64,000 nt of DNA from Streptococcus vestibularis ATCC 49124 (GTDB taxonomy: Bacteria > Bacillota > Bacilli > Lactobacillales > Streptococcaceae), in the NCBI RefSeq assembly GCF_000188295.1, contig NZ_GL831112.1, forward strand, positions 1,544,033 to 1,608,032. The letters are read 5' to 3'. Within the stretch, counting starts at the first letter, position 1; every line of letters begins with the position of its first letter. Under the pieces are notes generated by a model. That model was not told where the DNA came from. It saw nothing but the letters and a program-made list of their open reading frames with translations, and did not search any database. Below are positions 35,746-45,628 of the stretch, one piece after another. The position numbers and the translations under genes were made by a program.

Positions 35746-37414
35746 AAGGCCCTCCTTTTTCTATATAATACTGGGTTACTTTTACTGGATCACATAACAA
35801 CTTCTGACCTAAGCTATAAAGAGATGTCTGCTTGAGATTGGCTGACTCAAGTAGGTCCTTCTGATTGAGAATGGTAACAGGATTATCATCTGCAATGATT
35901 TTACCTTCAAGTACAACGATACAACGATCGCTATATTCCAACATGAGCTGCATGTCATGAGTAATCATCACAATGGTATGACCTTGCTTCTGAAGACTGT
36001 CCAAGAAATTCATGATATCTGTGTAAGTCTTGTAATCTTGACCAGCCGTTGGCTCATCCAAGATAATGATTTCAGGTTTCAAAACCAAGATAGATGCAAT
36101 GGTCACGCGCTTTTTCTGACCAAAGGAAAGCGCAGAAATGGGCCATTTACGAAAACTATAGAGGCCACAAGTCTTCAGGACCTCATGAACACGCTCTTCA
36201 ACCTCAGTCTCTTCAATTCCTCGCAAGCGCAAACCAAGAGCCACCTCATCAAAAATCATAGTTTGGCTAATCATCTGATTTGGGTTTTGCAAAACAAAGC
36301 CTATACGTTCTGAACGCTCGGCAATGCTATCCTGACTAATATCCCGACCCTTGTAAATTAATTGCCCTTGACTAGGGACAAAACCACATAGAGCCTTAGC
36401 AAGCGTCGACTTCCCAGCCCCATTTTTACCGACAATCGCTAGTCGCTCTCCTTTCTTCAAGCTAAAGGACATATCCTCTATGACTGCTGGATTATCTCCA
36501 TAGGAAACGCTAAGCCCCTCAACCTTCAAAATAGAATCGGTCGAAGTTTCCGTTTTATCTCTCAAAACGCTATCTGGGATACCTAATCCAGACAAATCCA
36601 AAGCATCTAGTTGGCTAAGATTTTGTGCTCTAGTTGTATCAAATCCCAACTGACGTAAAACCGTCAGATACAGGGGGTCTCGAATCCCATTTTCCAACAA
36701 AAGTGTACTCGATAAAAGCTCATCTGGCCTACCGTTAAAGAGGAGCTCTCCTTTATTGACCAGTAAAATGCGGTCAACGGGACGATAAAGGACATCTTCT
36801 AGACGATGCTCAATAATAATCGTCGTAGCTCCTACCTCCTCGTGAATCTTATCAATGAGGTCAATGGTTCCCTGTCCTGATTTAGGATCTAAATTTGCTA
36901 GAGGCTCATCAAATAGAAGAATAGGACTCTCATCAATCAAGACACCAGCTAAACTGACTCGTTGCTTTTGGCCACCTGATAAATCTTGAGGGCGGTGATT
37001 CAAAAGAGAGGTTAAGTCTAGACGCTCAGCCCAGAGGGCTACCTTATCTTTCATCTCACTTTGATCAGCACAATCATTCTCCAAAGCAAAAGCCAAATCC
37101 TCGGCTACTGTTAGGCCAATAAACTGACCATCTGGATCCTGCAATACCGTAGATACCGACTGTGACTTATCATAGATAGATTGATTGAAAATATCCTGAC
37201 CATCTATCCTTACCTGGCCTTTTGCCTGACCTTTATGAATATTCGGTATGATACCATTAAGACACTGAGCTAGGGTCGACTTTCCACTACCAGAAGGACC
37301 TAAGATTAGGACTTTTTCGCCCTTGGCAATATCAAAGCTGATATCTTTAAGCGTCGCTTCTGCTTGTGCATCATATTGAAATGTAAAGTGATTAAAACTA
37401 ATGTATTTATCCAT
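35738..37414 (-). CDS. ECF transporter duplicated ATPase (two fused A domains)
   Basis: The 558-residue protein contains two complete ABC ATPase domains in tandem. Domain 1 has Walker [14 protein letters not shown] near residue 42, signature [13 protein letters not shown] and Walker [13 protein letters not shown]. Domain 2 has [13 protein letters not shown] near residue 330, signature [13 protein letters not shown] and [12 protein letters not shown]. This YkoD-type fusion replaces separate EcfA1/EcfA2. The start at 37414 ([15 protein letters not shown]) is preferred; an in-frame TTG further up would add ten residues. Domain 2 has the degenerate signature LSFGQ often seen in these fusions. Confidence 0.87.
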   Translation of the reverse strand: MDKYISFNHFTFQYDAQAEATLKDISFDIAKGEKVLILGPSGSGKSTLAQCLNGIIPNIHKGQAKGQVRIDGQDIFNQSIYDKSQSVSTVLQDPDGQFIGLTVAEDLAFALENDCADQSEMKDKVALWAERLDLTSLLNHRPQDLSGGQKQRVSLAGVLIDESPILLFDEPLANLDPKSGQGTIDLIDKIHEEVGATTIIIEHRLEDVLYRPVDRILLVNKGELLFNGRPDELLSSTLLLENGIRDPLYLTVLRQLGFDTTRAQNLSQLDALDLSGLGIPDSVLRDKTETSTDSILKVEGLSVSYGDNPAVIEDMSFSLKKGERLAIVGKNGAGKSTLAKALCGFVPSQGQLIYKGRDISQDSIAERSERIGFVLQNPNQMISQTMIFDEVALGLRLRGIEETEVEERVHEVLKTCGLYSFRKWPISALSFGQKKRVTIASILVLKPEIIILDEPTAGQDYKTYTDIMNFLDSLQKQGHTIVMITHDMQLMLEYSDRCIVVLEGKIIADDNPVTILNQKDLLESANLKQTSLYSLGQKLLCDPVKVTQYYIEKGGPYV

Positions 37415-37479
37415 ATTTCTACTAAAAAAGAGAGGAGGTATCAAAACAAACTGACAGTCCCACTCTCCTATAAGTCATG

Positions 37480-38025
37480 CTAATCTTTGGTAAGACTACC
37501 AGATTGTGTACGTGATCTAGCATAGATTGCAAGAAGGAGTGTTCCTCCAATTGCAATTGTAATAAAGTTAGCTACGCCAGCTACAAAACTTTGTGCATAA
37601 AGGTATGACCAGGCTTGTGCAAATTGGAGTCTATCACCAATAGGGGTAACAATACCATAGGCAATAAGGAGGGCCAATGCTTGTGCTAGGTTAAACCAAA
37701 TCATACTCATCAAAGAAAACTTGCCAGTTGTCACATCATATTTTTTGTTGAATAGACCAATTACAAGTCCTGTAATAGCACTTGCAAGTACCCAAGCCCA
37801 TGAGATATTTCCGTATTGGATGCCATCTTTAAGCGCATGGCCAATAAAGCCCATAAAGAAACCTGTAATAGGCCCATAAATCACTGAGAATAGGGCTTGA
37901 ACAGCATACTGAAGTTGGATGCTAGTGTTCCCAAAAATAGGGATATTAACAAACATACCAATGATAATAAAGAGTGCTGCACCAATACCTGTCGCAACTA
38001 CTGTACGAATTGAATTATTTTTCAT
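37480..38025 (-). CDS. UPF0397-family ECF substrate-binding (S) component
   Basis: The 181-residue membrane protein has five to six hydrophobic segments and the UPF0397 signature VATGIGAALFIIIGMFVNIP near residue 9 with QYAVQALFSVIYGPITGFFMGFIGHALKDG near residue 39. It binds the transported small molecule for the ECF module encoded next to it. The substrate is not known from sequence; riboflavin-like labels in databases are generic. The SAM hydrolase gene directly upstream, 9 bases away, hints at an adenosine-, SAM- or methionine-related compound. Confidence 0.82.
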   Translation of the reverse strand: MKNNSIRTVVATGIGAALFIIIGMFVNIPIFGNTSIQLQYAVQALFSVIYGPITGFFMGFIGHALKDGIQYGNISWAWVLASAITGLVIGLFNKKYDVTTGKFSLMSMIWFNLAQALALLIAYGIVTPIGDRLQFAQAWSYLYAQSFVAGVANFITIAIGGTLLLAIYARSRTQSGSLTKD

Positions 38026-38034
38026 AATCTTACT

Positions 38035-38883
38035 TTAATCTCCTAAACGTTTGATTTCAATGTGCCAGTTAGACCCTACACCAACATTATAAGCCTTAGC
38101 AAAAGACCCTTGGTTAATGGCTAAGCCAACACGATAGAGGGAATTGATATAAATAATTGGCTGACCGATACGAACATCCGCAAAAGATTTCCCATAGGTA
38201 ACTTGGTTTTGGTAGACCAACATATCATTGTTAAAGATGGTTACTTCGAATCGATCACCAAAGTTTGGTTCCAACGCGTAAAAGTCATCACGTGTGATAG
38301 AGGTCCAAAGAGAGCCGAAACGGACATCCAAAATGTCAATCGCCCCACGAACCAAATTATCCTCTATGATGGTTTCAACCACTGGAAGTTCTAAAATTTT
38401 GTCCACAGGTAACTCAGGACCAACTTCTTCAAAACTGATATGACCAGAAGCTAATTTGGCACCTGTATAGGCATAAACATCACGACCATGGAAGGTATAG
38501 GAAAGCTCTGTATTACTACGACGATTCTCAACCTCGGAAATCTCACGAACAGCCACGATACCAACAACCTTCTTGATATAAGAAAGTGTTCCGTTATCTG
38601 GTGTGACGATATATTGCCCTGTCTTTGTTAAGGCAACCACACTTTTACGTGAGGAACCTACACCCGGATCAACTACCGAAACAAAGGTTGTCCCCTCTGG
38701 CCAGTATTCAACGGTCTGAAACAAACGATAAGAAGCCTCAAAAGTGTTGTAGGGAGTAATATCATGTGTCAGGTGATGAACTCCCAAACTCGCTTCTTCC
38801 TGAAGGGCCACACCAATCATGGCCGAAACAGCACCATCAACCAAACCAAAATCCGATTGAAGTACTAATAGGTTATTAGTCAT
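38035..38883 (-). CDS. SAM hydroxide adenosyltransferase (DUF62 family)
   Basis: The 282-residue protein belongs to the DUF62/fluorinase-chlorinase superfamily. Housekeeping members split S-adenosylmethionine with water into adenosine and methionine. The N-terminal LVLQSDFGLVDGAVSAMIGV (active Asp in SDFG) and the interior TFVSVVDPGVGSSRKSVVAL and IVTPDNGTLSYI blocks are family signatures. The halide-specific loop of fluorinases is not evident. It is first in a four-gene operon with an ECF transporter, with 9 bases to the S component. A role in recycling or sensing SAM linked to uptake is inference. Confidence 0.85.
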   Translation of the reverse strand: MTNNLLVLQSDFGLVDGAVSAMIGVALQEEASLGVHHLTHDITPYNTFEASYRLFQTVEYWPEGTTFVSVVDPGVGSSRKSVVALTKTGQYIVTPDNGTLSYIKKVVGIVAVREISEVENRRSNTELSYTFHGRDVYAYTGAKLASGHISFEEVGPELPVDKILELPVVETIIEDNLVRGAIDILDVRFGSLWTSITRDDFYALEPNFGDRFEVTIFNNDMLVYQNQVTYGKSFADVRIGQPIIYINSLYRVGLAINQGSFAKAYNVGVGSNWHIEIKRLGD

Positions 38884-38997
38884 AAATATCTCACCTTTTT
38901 CTATTAGAGACGTTTATTTTATCACATTTTATAGATATTTTAAAGATGACAAATTCTTGAGCTAGTTATAGCCTTTACCTATGTTTCCCTCTAAAAT

Positions 38998-39022
38998 CAA
39001 AAAGTCAGCCCAAGAGGCTGAC
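38998..39022 (-). terminator. Terminator of sstT
   Basis: GTCAGCC and GGCTGAC pair around TCTT and are followed by five Ts on the minus strand, about 15 bases after the sstT stop codon. Confidence 0.8.
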
Positions 39023-39036
39023 CATGTAGTAGTTAT

Positions 39037-40245
39037 CTAAGATTTATTCCAACGACTTTTTTCTGCTACTGCTGTAAAAAGAACATCTGTTGACGAGTTG
39101 AGAGCTGTTTCACAAGAGTCTTGGATGACACCGACGATAAAGCCGACACCAACAACTTGCATAGCTAAATCATTTGAGATCCCAAAGAGGCTACATGCTA
39201 CGGGTACCAAGAGAAGGGAACCTCCTGCAATACCTGAGGCACCGCAAGCAGAAATAGCTGAAACCACACTAAGAATAAGGGCTGTTGCAAAATCAACCTC
39301 AATTCCCAAAGTAGTCACTGCAGCAAGCGTCAAAACATTGATTGTCACAGCCGCTCCTGCCATGTTAATAGTTGACCCTAGAGGGATAGAAACAGAATAG
39401 GTATCAGGATTCAAGCCAAGGTCCTCACACAATTGAAGGTTAACGGGAATATTAGCCGCTGACGAGCGAGTAAAGAAGGCTGTAATCCCTGAATCTTTCA
39501 AACAACGGAAAACTAGTGGGAAAGGATTTTTGCCCATCATCATAAAAGCAATGATTGGATTAACAACCAAGGCAACAAAGGCCATTGTTCCCACTAAAAC
39601 AAGGATTAGGACACCATAATCCGCCAAAACACCGACACCATTCTCAGAAATAGTATTAAAGACTAGACCAAGGATACCAAATGGGGCCAAGTTAATAATC
39701 CAACGAACGATTTGCGAAGTCACTTCCGCCAAGGTATTAAGCAAATCTTTCGTGTGATTGCTAGCTGTTCGCATGGCAAAACCAAAGACAACTGCCCATA
39801 CCAAAACACCAATATAGTTGGCTTGAGCCAAGGCATTGACAGGGTTGTCCACCATCTTAAGTAATAAATCTTTAAAGACTTCTCCCACACCTTGAGGTGC
39901 CGTCGCTTTAGTCGCTGCTGCTGCTCCCAACTTCAGAGAAATTGGAAAAATATAGTGAGAAATAACAGCCGTCAATGCTGCCGCAAAGGTCCCAAAGAGA
40001 TAAAGAACAATCACTGTCTTCATGTTGCTTTGTTGACCTTCTCGCGTTTGGGAAAGGGCATTGGCAACCAGGGCAAAGACTAAAAGTGGAGCAATTGCCT
40101 TCAAACCACCAACAAACATGTCTCCCAAGAGACCAATAACCGTAAACTTAGGAATAAATAAACCAAGCACAGCACCCACTACCACACCAATGGCAATGCG
40201 CTTAATTAGACTGGTTCTATTCCAAGTTGAAATAAAACGTTTCAT
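39037..40245 (-). CDS. sstT: Serine/threonine:sodium symporter SstT
   Basis: The 402-residue DAACS-family carrier imports serine and threonine with Na+. About eight membrane segments and two re-entrant loops are expected. The family motifs seen are the Ser-rich hairpin [17 protein letters not shown] near residue 270, [20 protein letters not shown] near residue 296 and the C-terminal loop [20 protein letters not shown] near residue 345. It stands alone with its own terminator. Orthology to E. coli SstT is supported by length and the N-terminal [17 protein letters not shown]. Confidence 0.9.
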   Translation of the reverse strand: MKRFISTWNRTSLIKRIAIGVVVGAVLGLFIPKFTVIGLLGDMFVGGLKAIAPLLVFALVANALSQTREGQQSNMKTVIVLYLFGTFAAALTAVISHYIFPISLKLGAAAATKATAPQGVGEVFKDLLLKMVDNPVNALAQANYIGVLVWAVVFGFAMRTASNHTKDLLNTLAEVTSQIVRWIINLAPFGILGLVFNTISENGVGVLADYGVLILVLVGTMAFVALVVNPIIAFMMMGKNPFPLVFRCLKDSGITAFFTRSSAANIPVNLQLCEDLGLNPDTYSVSIPLGSTINMAGAAVTINVLTLAAVTTLGIEVDFATALILSVVSAISACGASGIAGGSLLLVPVACSLFGISNDLAMQVVGVGFIVGVIQDSCETALNSSTDVLFTAVAEKSRWNKS

Positions 40246-40335
40246 AACTCATTAACTCCTTTTTGTGGTTAGCGCAACCACAAAGCATTCGACAGTTTCC
40301 ATATTATGATAAATTACTGAAATCGTCAAGATATG

Positions 40336-40361
40336 AAAAAAGTCTGTGGTAAACAGGCTTT
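40336..40361 (-). terminator. Terminator of the metQ-M20-metN-metI operon
   Basis: On the minus strand AGCCTGT and ACAGACT pair (one G-U) and are followed by six Ts, just after the permease stop codon. Confidence 0.7.
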
Positions 40362-40367
40362 CAAATT

Positions 40368-41060
40368 CTATTTATGACTCAATTTGCGGGTTAAGAAATC
40401 ACCGAGAAACTGAACAAGGAAAATCAAAATCAAAATCAAGAAGGTTGCCAAGATGGTAACTGATGTACTTGAGCGATTGTATCCATAATATATGGCGATG
40501 TAACCAAGACCACCTGCACCGATAGCTCCAGCCATGGCAGTTTCACCCACAAGGGAAATCAAAGTCACTGTTGATACACGAACCAATTCTGGGAGTCCTT
40601 CGCCAAGATAAACCTTAATCGTGTCCCAAAGACTTGCACCACTAGCTTGTGCTGCTTCAATAACGCCACGGTCAAGATCTGCAAGTACCACCTGTACTTG
40701 ACGTGCAAAAAACGGGAAGGTTGCAGCTGACAATGGAACCAAAGCCGCTGTCATACCAAGGTTAGTCCCCACGATAAAGTAAGTGAATCCTTTCAAAATC
40801 GCTAAGAGGATGATGAAAGGAATGGCACGGAAGATTGAAGTGATTTTATCCAAGATTTGGAAAATGAATTTATTTTCAATGACGCCACGAGGACCTGTCA
40901 ATACCAAGAAGAGCCCCATAACAAGACCAAGAAGTCCCCCAATGATGAAGGAAATAACCGTCATGTAGAGTGTCGCATAGATAGCGTCTGGCCAAGAATT
41001 AACCCCCTGCATACCGATACGATAAATATCTGGAAAGTTTTGTTGAATCCAATCTGCCAT
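40368..41060 (-). CDS. metI: Methionine-type ABC transporter permease MetI
   Basis: The 230-residue permease has five or six membrane segments and the conserved EAA loop near residues 134-155 (EAAQASGASLWDTIKVYLGEGLP), which contacts the ATPase. It ends the operon and shares the last base of the metN frame, so translation is coupled. MetI homodimers form the channel for L-/D-methionine in known systems. Substrate assignment rests on MetN's C-terminal domain and MetQ. Confidence 0.9.
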   Translation of the reverse strand: MADWIQQNFPDIYRIGMQGVNSWPDAIYATLYMTVISFIIGGLLGLVMGLFLVLTGPRGVIENKFIFQILDKITSIFRAIPFIILLAILKGFTYFIVGTNLGMTAALVPLSAATFPFFARQVQVVLADLDRGVIEAAQASGASLWDTIKVYLGEGLPELVRVSTVTLISLVGETAMAGAIGAGGLGYIAIYYGYNRSSTSVTILATFLILILIFLVQFLGDFLTRKLSHK

Positions 41061-42127
41061 TATTGGGCTCCTTTCTTAAGTACTTGCAAGCTGACACCTG
41101 CATTTTCAATCGCTTTTTGAGCAGCAAGAACCTTATCTGCCTCACCATCCAAGACAACGACCAATTCACCAACAGGAGTGTCACCTAGAATCTCAACATT
41201 ACCATAAAGAATGTTACTTGAAACACCGTAATCTTTGAAAATTTCAGTCAAGAGTGGCTCATCTGTTGAAGAACCTACATATTTAAGCTGAACAAGGAGT
41301 GCAGATGCAGGTAAGTTTCTCACCAAAGGTTGTGCATTAATCTTAGCCAAGGCATCCTCGATCCCTGCTGCAGTTTCAATAAATTCTTGTGTCAAATCCT
41401 CTTGTGGATTTGAGAAGATATTAAGAACACTTCCTTCTTCCAAAAGTTGTCCATTTTGCATAACAGCCACACGGTTACAAATATCTTTGACGATTTGCAT
41501 TTCGTGAGTAATCATAACCACTGTCAACCCAAGTTTTTTATTCAAATCTTGCAAAAGTGAAAGGATTTGTTTAGTTGTCTTAGGGTCTAGAGCTGATGTA
41601 GACTCATCTGAAATCAAGATTTCTGGATCGTTAGCCAAGGCACGCGCAATCGCTACACGTTGTTTTTGACCACCTGACAATTGTGCAGGATAGTTTTCGG
41701 CACGATCAGTCAAATCAACCAATTCCAAGAGACTACGAATTTTTTTGTCTTTCTCTTCATTGCTTAGTTTAGAATGACGAAGGGCAAAGGCTACATTTTC
41801 ATAAGCCGTCTTTTGAGACATAAGGTTAAAGTGTTGGAAAATCATCCCAATCGTTTGACGTTTCTGACGCAATTCTTTTGTCGACAATTGGACCTTACCA
41901 TCTGCAAAAGTCACATCTTTACCAACAGTGATTTTACCAGCTGTAGGCACTTGCAAAAGATTAATCGCACGCACAAGCGTAGATTTACCAGCCCCTGAAT
42001 AACCAACGATTCCGTAAATATCACCTTTTTCAATCTGGATAGACACATCCTTAACCGCTTGAATGGTGCGGCGTTTCTGCGTAAAGGTGATATCAATATT
42101 TTTCAAATCAATAATGACATTACTCAT
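41060..42127 (-). CDS. metN: Methionine-type ABC transporter ATPase MetN
   Basis: The 355-residue ATPase has Walker [16 protein letters not shown] near residue 40, Q-loop FQHFNL, signature [15 protein letters not shown] and Walker [13 protein letters not shown]. The C-terminal NIL domain (about 265-355) in MetN binds methionine and inhibits transport. The ATG at 42127 overlaps the M20 peptidase stop by 8 bases (ATGAGTAA). A TTG three codons upstream has a closer AGGAG and might also be used. Confidence 0.92.
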   Translation of the reverse strand: MSNVIIDLKNIDITFTQKRRTIQAVKDVSIQIEKGDIYGIVGYSGAGKSTLVRAINLLQVPTAGKITVGKDVTFADGKVQLSTKELRQKRQTIGMIFQHFNLMSQKTAYENVAFALRHSKLSNEEKDKKIRSLLELVDLTDRAENYPAQLSGGQKQRVAIARALANDPEILISDESTSALDPKTTKQILSLLQDLNKKLGLTVVMITHEMQIVKDICNRVAVMQNGQLLEEGSVLNIFSNPQEDLTQEFIETAAGIEDALAKINAQPLVRNLPASALLVQLKYVGSSTDEPLLTEIFKDYGVSSNILYGNVEILGDTPVGELVVVLDGEADKVLAAQKAIENAGVSLQVLKKGAQ

Positions 42128-43493
42128 AACTTGCAATTAACTCCTTAATTAGTTCAATGTGGGTGTAGTAATCTGCTAGGCTAACATTTTCATCCCCACC
42201 ATGGTCACGACTGTTGGCATTCCCTATACCAAAGGCTGCCATCGGAACACCCAAAGCCTGATGAATCATATGCATAGGCCCTGTACCTGCTGCCGTTGGA
42301 AGCACAGCAACACCCTCTTCATAAAAACCTTTTGCTAACTCAATAACATTGACAATAGCAGGATCTGACATATCACTCCGATAACTTTCTTCACCAAGAG
42401 TGAAGGTTACCTTGATACGGTCAAACCCCTCTTTTTTGAGGTGAGCCTTGATACAATCCAAAACATACTCAGGTGTCAAACCAGGGACCAAGCGCATCTC
42501 CATCTTAGCTTTGGCTTGAGCTGGTAGAATTGTCTTAACACCTTGCCCCTGATAACCTGTCGAAATCCCTTCAATAGAAAGAGCAGGTTCAAAATAGTAA
42601 GTTTTTAAGAAAGCTCGGCGGTCACTTTCTAAAATAGGTAGTTTTAAGCCATAAATCTTACGGAGGCTATCTGCATTTTCAATGGCGTAAGTCTCGATAA
42701 GATCCATCTCACGTTCATTTGGCTGGATAATTTTTTCATAGATACCATCGATAAGAATACGTCCCTGATCATCACGCATACTTGAAATAGCATTGAGCAA
42801 ATACCATGAAGCCGATTCAATCACGGCACCAAATTTAGAATGAATATCAACATCAGCACTCTCGACAGACAAGTCAAAGGTAATAATCCCCTTGTTGCCA
42901 CCTGTGATTTCCAATTGACCTTTACTATTTCGATTTCCTTGCTCCCAAACCAATAGGTCTGCTGGAAGAAGGTCATCTCGGTATTTTTCCAAATATTTTT
43001 CAAGGTCGGTTGAAGCAGATTCTTCAGCGCCCTCCATCATAAATGTAATGTTTACAGGAAGGTCACCAACCTCTCGAATATATTTCCGAAGGGCTGTCAG
43101 ACGAGCTGTAATATGCCCCTTATCATCATCAACACCACGACCATACATGTAGCCCTTACGAACAGTCAGACAGAAAGGGTCATCTGTCCATGGCTGATCA
43201 TTATCCGCAGGAACCGTATCATAGTGTTGATAGAAAATAATTGTTTTCGCATCTGGATTTGAACTCTTGAATTTTGCCAAGACAAAAGGTGCCGTATGGG
43301 TCTCGTCAATTGTCACCTCTGCTCCAACACTAGAGAAAATCTCACCAAGATAAGCAGCCACATCATAGAGACCAATATTTTGAGCAAAAATAGATTTTTT
43401 AGAAATCAAAGTCCGCAAAACTTCAAAATAGTGCTGAGCAATTTCATCGTTACGAAATTTTCGTAACTGCTCTTCTTCACTTGAAAATGCCAT
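42120..43493 (-). CDS. M20-family metallopeptidase (dipeptidase/deacylase)
   Basis: The 457-residue protein is a two-zinc M20 hydrolase. Metal and catalytic residues appear in [12 protein letters not shown] (His and Asp near residue 88), [11 protein letters not shown] (bridging Asp near 120), MEGAEESAS (catalytic Glu pair near 154) and [19 protein letters not shown] (C-terminal His near 430). The lid domain is inserted in the middle. The start at 43493 has AAGGAG upstream. Its position between metQ and metN suggests release of methionine from peptides or N-acyl derivatives; this is inference from context. Confidence 0.87.
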   Translation of the reverse strand: MAFSSEEEQLRKFRNDEIAQHYFEVLRTLISKKSIFAQNIGLYDVAAYLGEIFSSVGAEVTIDETHTAPFVLAKFKSSNPDAKTIIFYQHYDTVPADNDQPWTDDPFCLTVRKGYMYGRGVDDDKGHITARLTALRKYIREVGDLPVNITFMMEGAEESASTDLEKYLEKYRDDLLPADLLVWEQGNRNSKGQLEITGGNKGIITFDLSVESADVDIHSKFGAVIESASWYLLNAISSMRDDQGRILIDGIYEKIIQPNEREMDLIETYAIENADSLRKIYGLKLPILESDRRAFLKTYYFEPALSIEGISTGYQGQGVKTILPAQAKAKMEMRLVPGLTPEYVLDCIKAHLKKEGFDRIKVTFTLGEESYRSDMSDPAIVNVIELAKGFYEEGVAVLPTAAGTGPMHMIHQALGVPMAAFGIGNANSRDHGGDENVSLADYYTHIELIKELIASYE

Positions 43494-43553
43494 CAAATCG
43501 TCTCCTTCATACACGACAAAACGGCGTGCTCTCACACGCCCTCTGTCCTTAGC

Positions 43554-44456
43554 TTATTTCTTTGAATTAGCTTTCAATTGATCTTGTGTTGGGGCACCTT
43601 TCCATGCTGGAAGGTCAACCTTGTTAGATGCATCATAGATGATTTGCGCTACTTCATCATTTTGATAGGCTTTAATCAAAGTCTTGATAGCATCGGCTTT
43701 GTTTGATTTTTTCCAATCTTTATTAGCTGCAATGATGTTAACCCAATCTTTCAAATCTTGACTTGGATCTTCTTGGAAGAGAGTTGTGTCATAGTCAACA
43801 TTTTGTTGTTGTGCGTATGAGTTGTTAACAACTGCTGCATCTACTGATGAAAGAGTTTGGGCAGCTTGTTCAGCTGCGATTTCTTTAATCTCCAATTTCT
43901 TTGGATTTTCAGAAATGTTCTTGATAGTTGCCAATTCACCATCTTTAACATCCAACTTAATCAAACCAGCTGTTTGAAGAAGTGTCAACGCACGGCTTTC
44001 GTTTGTACCATCGTTAGGTACTGAGATAGTAGCTCCTTCTGGAAGCTCTTTAACATCTTTATACTTAGCTTTTCCGTTTTCAGTACCTGAGAAAAGGTGG
44101 ATTGGGCTAAGAAGTGTGTCAGCTGCCGCAACAACATCACCTTTATTTTCTTTGTTCCAGTTGTTCAAGAAATAAATGTGTTGGAAAGCATTAACATCGA
44201 TTTCACCGTTTTTAAGGGCTTCATTTGGTTGATTGTAGTCTGTGAACTCTTTCAACTCGATAGTAACACCCTTGTCTTTAGCCAATTCTTTAACTTTATC
44301 CCACAATGGCTCAGTTGTATCATCCAATGTCATGATACCAACTGTCAAAGTTTTATCATCTTTAGCTGATTTATTACCACCAGCACCACAAGCAGCCAAA
44401 GCTACTGTTGAAGCGACTGCCAATCCTGTAATTCCGAGAATTTTTTTAAATTTCAT
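43554..44456 (-). CDS. metQ: Methionine-type ABC transporter lipoprotein MetQ (NlpA family)
   Basis: The 300-residue substrate-binding protein has a lipoprotein signal with lipobox LAACG (Cys near 23) and an NlpA fold. Family marks include TVGIMTLDDTTEPLWDKVKE near residue 37, DYNQPNEALKNGEIDVNAFQH near residue 73 and VNIIAANKDWKKSNKADAI near residue 237. It is the first gene of the metQ-M20-metN-metI operon, behind a Met box and a promoter (TTGCTA-17-GATAAT). Binding of methionine is inferred from the family. Confidence 0.9.
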   Translation of the reverse strand: MKFKKILGITGLAVASTVALAACGAGGNKSAKDDKTLTVGIMTLDDTTEPLWDKVKELAKDKGVTIELKEFTDYNQPNEALKNGEIDVNAFQHIYFLNNWNKENKGDVVAAADTLLSPIHLFSGTENGKAKYKDVKELPEGATISVPNDGTNESRALTLLQTAGLIKLDVKDGELATIKNISENPKKLEIKEIAAEQAAQTLSSVDAAVVNNSYAQQQNVDYDTTLFQEDPSQDLKDWVNIIAANKDWKKSNKADAIKTLIKAYQNDEVAQIIYDASNKVDLPAWKGAPTQDQLKANSKK

Positions 44457-44491
44457 AACGAACTCCCTTTAATTGTTTTAAGTGTAAAAAT

Positions 44492-44520
44492 ATTATCCCA
44501 TAGGATGAGAATTGTAGCAA
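44492..44520 (-). promoter_or_regulatory. Promoter of the metQ operon
   Basis: On the minus strand TTGCTA (44515-44520) and GATAAT (44492-44497) are 17 bases apart; the start codon is about 30 bases downstream of the predicted transcript start. Confidence 0.5.
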
Positions 44521-44542
44521 ATTGTTTATAATTGTATATATC

Positions 44543-44559
44543 TATAGTTTTTAACTATA
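44543..44559. promoter_or_regulatory. Met box (MetR/MtaR site) upstream of metQ
   Basis: TATAGTTTTTAACTATA matches the streptococcal Met-box consensus TATAGTTTNAAACTATA except at one base. It lies about 66 bases before the predicted transcript start, a usual place for a LysR-type activator. Confidence 0.7.
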
Positions 44560-44584
44560 ATGTGTCCTAGATTTTAATTATATG

Positions 44585-44610
44585 AAAAAGCTGAGAATCA
44601 CTCCCAGCTC
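44585..44610 (-). terminator. Terminator of the amino-acid binding-protein gene
   Basis: AGCTGGGA and TCTCAGCT pair (one G-U) and are followed by five Ts on the minus strand, 5 bases after the stop codon at 44616. Confidence 0.7.
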
Positions 44611-44615
44611 CTTTC

Positions 44616-45464
44616 TTATTTTTTGCTTGGAACTTTCAAAGCGTCTTTAGTTGGAATATAATCTTTATTTCCAAGGAATTTTTCAGCCAATTTAGCCAAA
44701 GTACCATCTTTTTGAAGTTCTTCCAAACGTTTGTTAACAAATTTTTGAAGGTCCTTTTGGTTATCTGCAAACAAGAAGTAGATGTATGGTTGTTGATCAG
44801 ATTTAAGTTCAATAGTCTTCAAGTTACTCAATTTATTATTTTTAATGATTGCATTAACAGTTGGTGCATCAAAAATCTTGAAGTCGTACTTACCTTCATT
44901 CAAGTTTGTCAACATTTGTGTAATGTTTTCATTAGTATAGTTGAGTTCAACTGGCTTATCTGAATGTTTATCATTGAATTCAGTCAATTGAGTAGCTGTT
45001 GATGTTCCTTGAACAACCTGTGTTGAGTGTCCAGCAATGTCATCGTATTTCTTGATCTCACTATCTTTTGGAACAGTCAAAACAGCTGGTGTGGTACCAA
45101 TTGGATATGAGAAGAGGTATTTTTGGTCACGTTCTTCTGAGTAAGAGATGTTGTTCCCGGCCATTTGATATTTAGCAGCGTCAAGACCTGTAAATACTGA
45201 AGACCATTCTGTTTTTTGGAATTTCACTTCATATTTATCAGAGTCTTTAAAGACTGCTTTAGCCACTTCCACGTCGTAACCGGTCAATTCACCATTTTCT
45301 TCATATGAGAATGGTGCTGTTGTCCCAACAGTAGCAAAGTTAATTGTTTCTTTACCACCTGAAGATTTAGATGCTTCTTTTGATGATTTAGATGAACATG
45401 CAGCAAGTAAAGCTACTGAAGCAATGGCTACACCCGTAATTCCAAGAATTTTTTTAAGTTTCAT
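44616..45464 (-). CDS. Amino-acid ABC transporter substrate-binding lipoprotein (SBP_bac_3)
   Basis: The 282-residue lipoprotein has an N-terminal signal with lipobox LLAACS (Cys near 23) and the family-3 solute-binding fold: FATVGTTAPFSYEENGELTGYDVEVAKAVF near residue 44 and LDAAKYQMAGNNISYSEERDQKYLFS near residue 94. Such proteins bind polar amino acids; a cystine or sulfur amino-acid role is plausible beside the metQ operon but is inference. It is transcribed alone. No permease or ATPase is next to it, so it may feed a transporter encoded elsewhere. Confidence 0.82.
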   Translation of the reverse strand: MKLKKILGITGVAIASVALLAACSSKSSKEASKSSGGKETINFATVGTTAPFSYEENGELTGYDVEVAKAVFKDSDKYEVKFQKTEWSSVFTGLDAAKYQMAGNNISYSEERDQKYLFSYPIGTTPAVLTVPKDSEIKKYDDIAGHSTQVVQGTSTATQLTEFNDKHSDKPVELNYTNENITQMLTNLNEGKYDFKIFDAPTVNAIIKNNKLSNLKTIELKSDQQPYIYFLFADNQKDLQKFVNKRLEELQKDGTLAKLAEKFLGNKDYIPTKDALKVPSKK

Positions 45465-45539
45465 AATATTCTCCTTTGAGATTGATTGTTTTTATTGTAA
45501 CAGAATTCACTAAGCTTAACTAATACTTAAACATAATCA

Positions 45540-45564
45540 AGGTGATAAGAAAATACTATCACCT
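45540..45564. promoter_or_regulatory. Hairpin upstream of the amino-acid binding-protein gene
   Basis: AGGTGATA and TATCACCT form a perfect 8-base inverted repeat with a 9-base loop, about 76 bases before the lipoprotein start. There is no T run, so it is more likely an operator or a leader stem than a terminator. Confidence 0.35.
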
Positions 45565-45588
45565 CAAAATTTCAATTGTTTGACAAAG

Positions 45589-45620
45589 AAAAAGTAGAAA
45601 ACCAATAACGATTTTCTACT
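45589..45620 (-). terminator. Terminator of the urease-nickel operon
   Basis: On the minus strand AGTAGAAAA and TTTTCTACT pair around a 10-base loop and are followed by TTTTTCTTT, just after the cbiO stop codon. It ends the 11-gene operon. Confidence 0.8.
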
Positions 45621-45628
45621 TATCCTTG

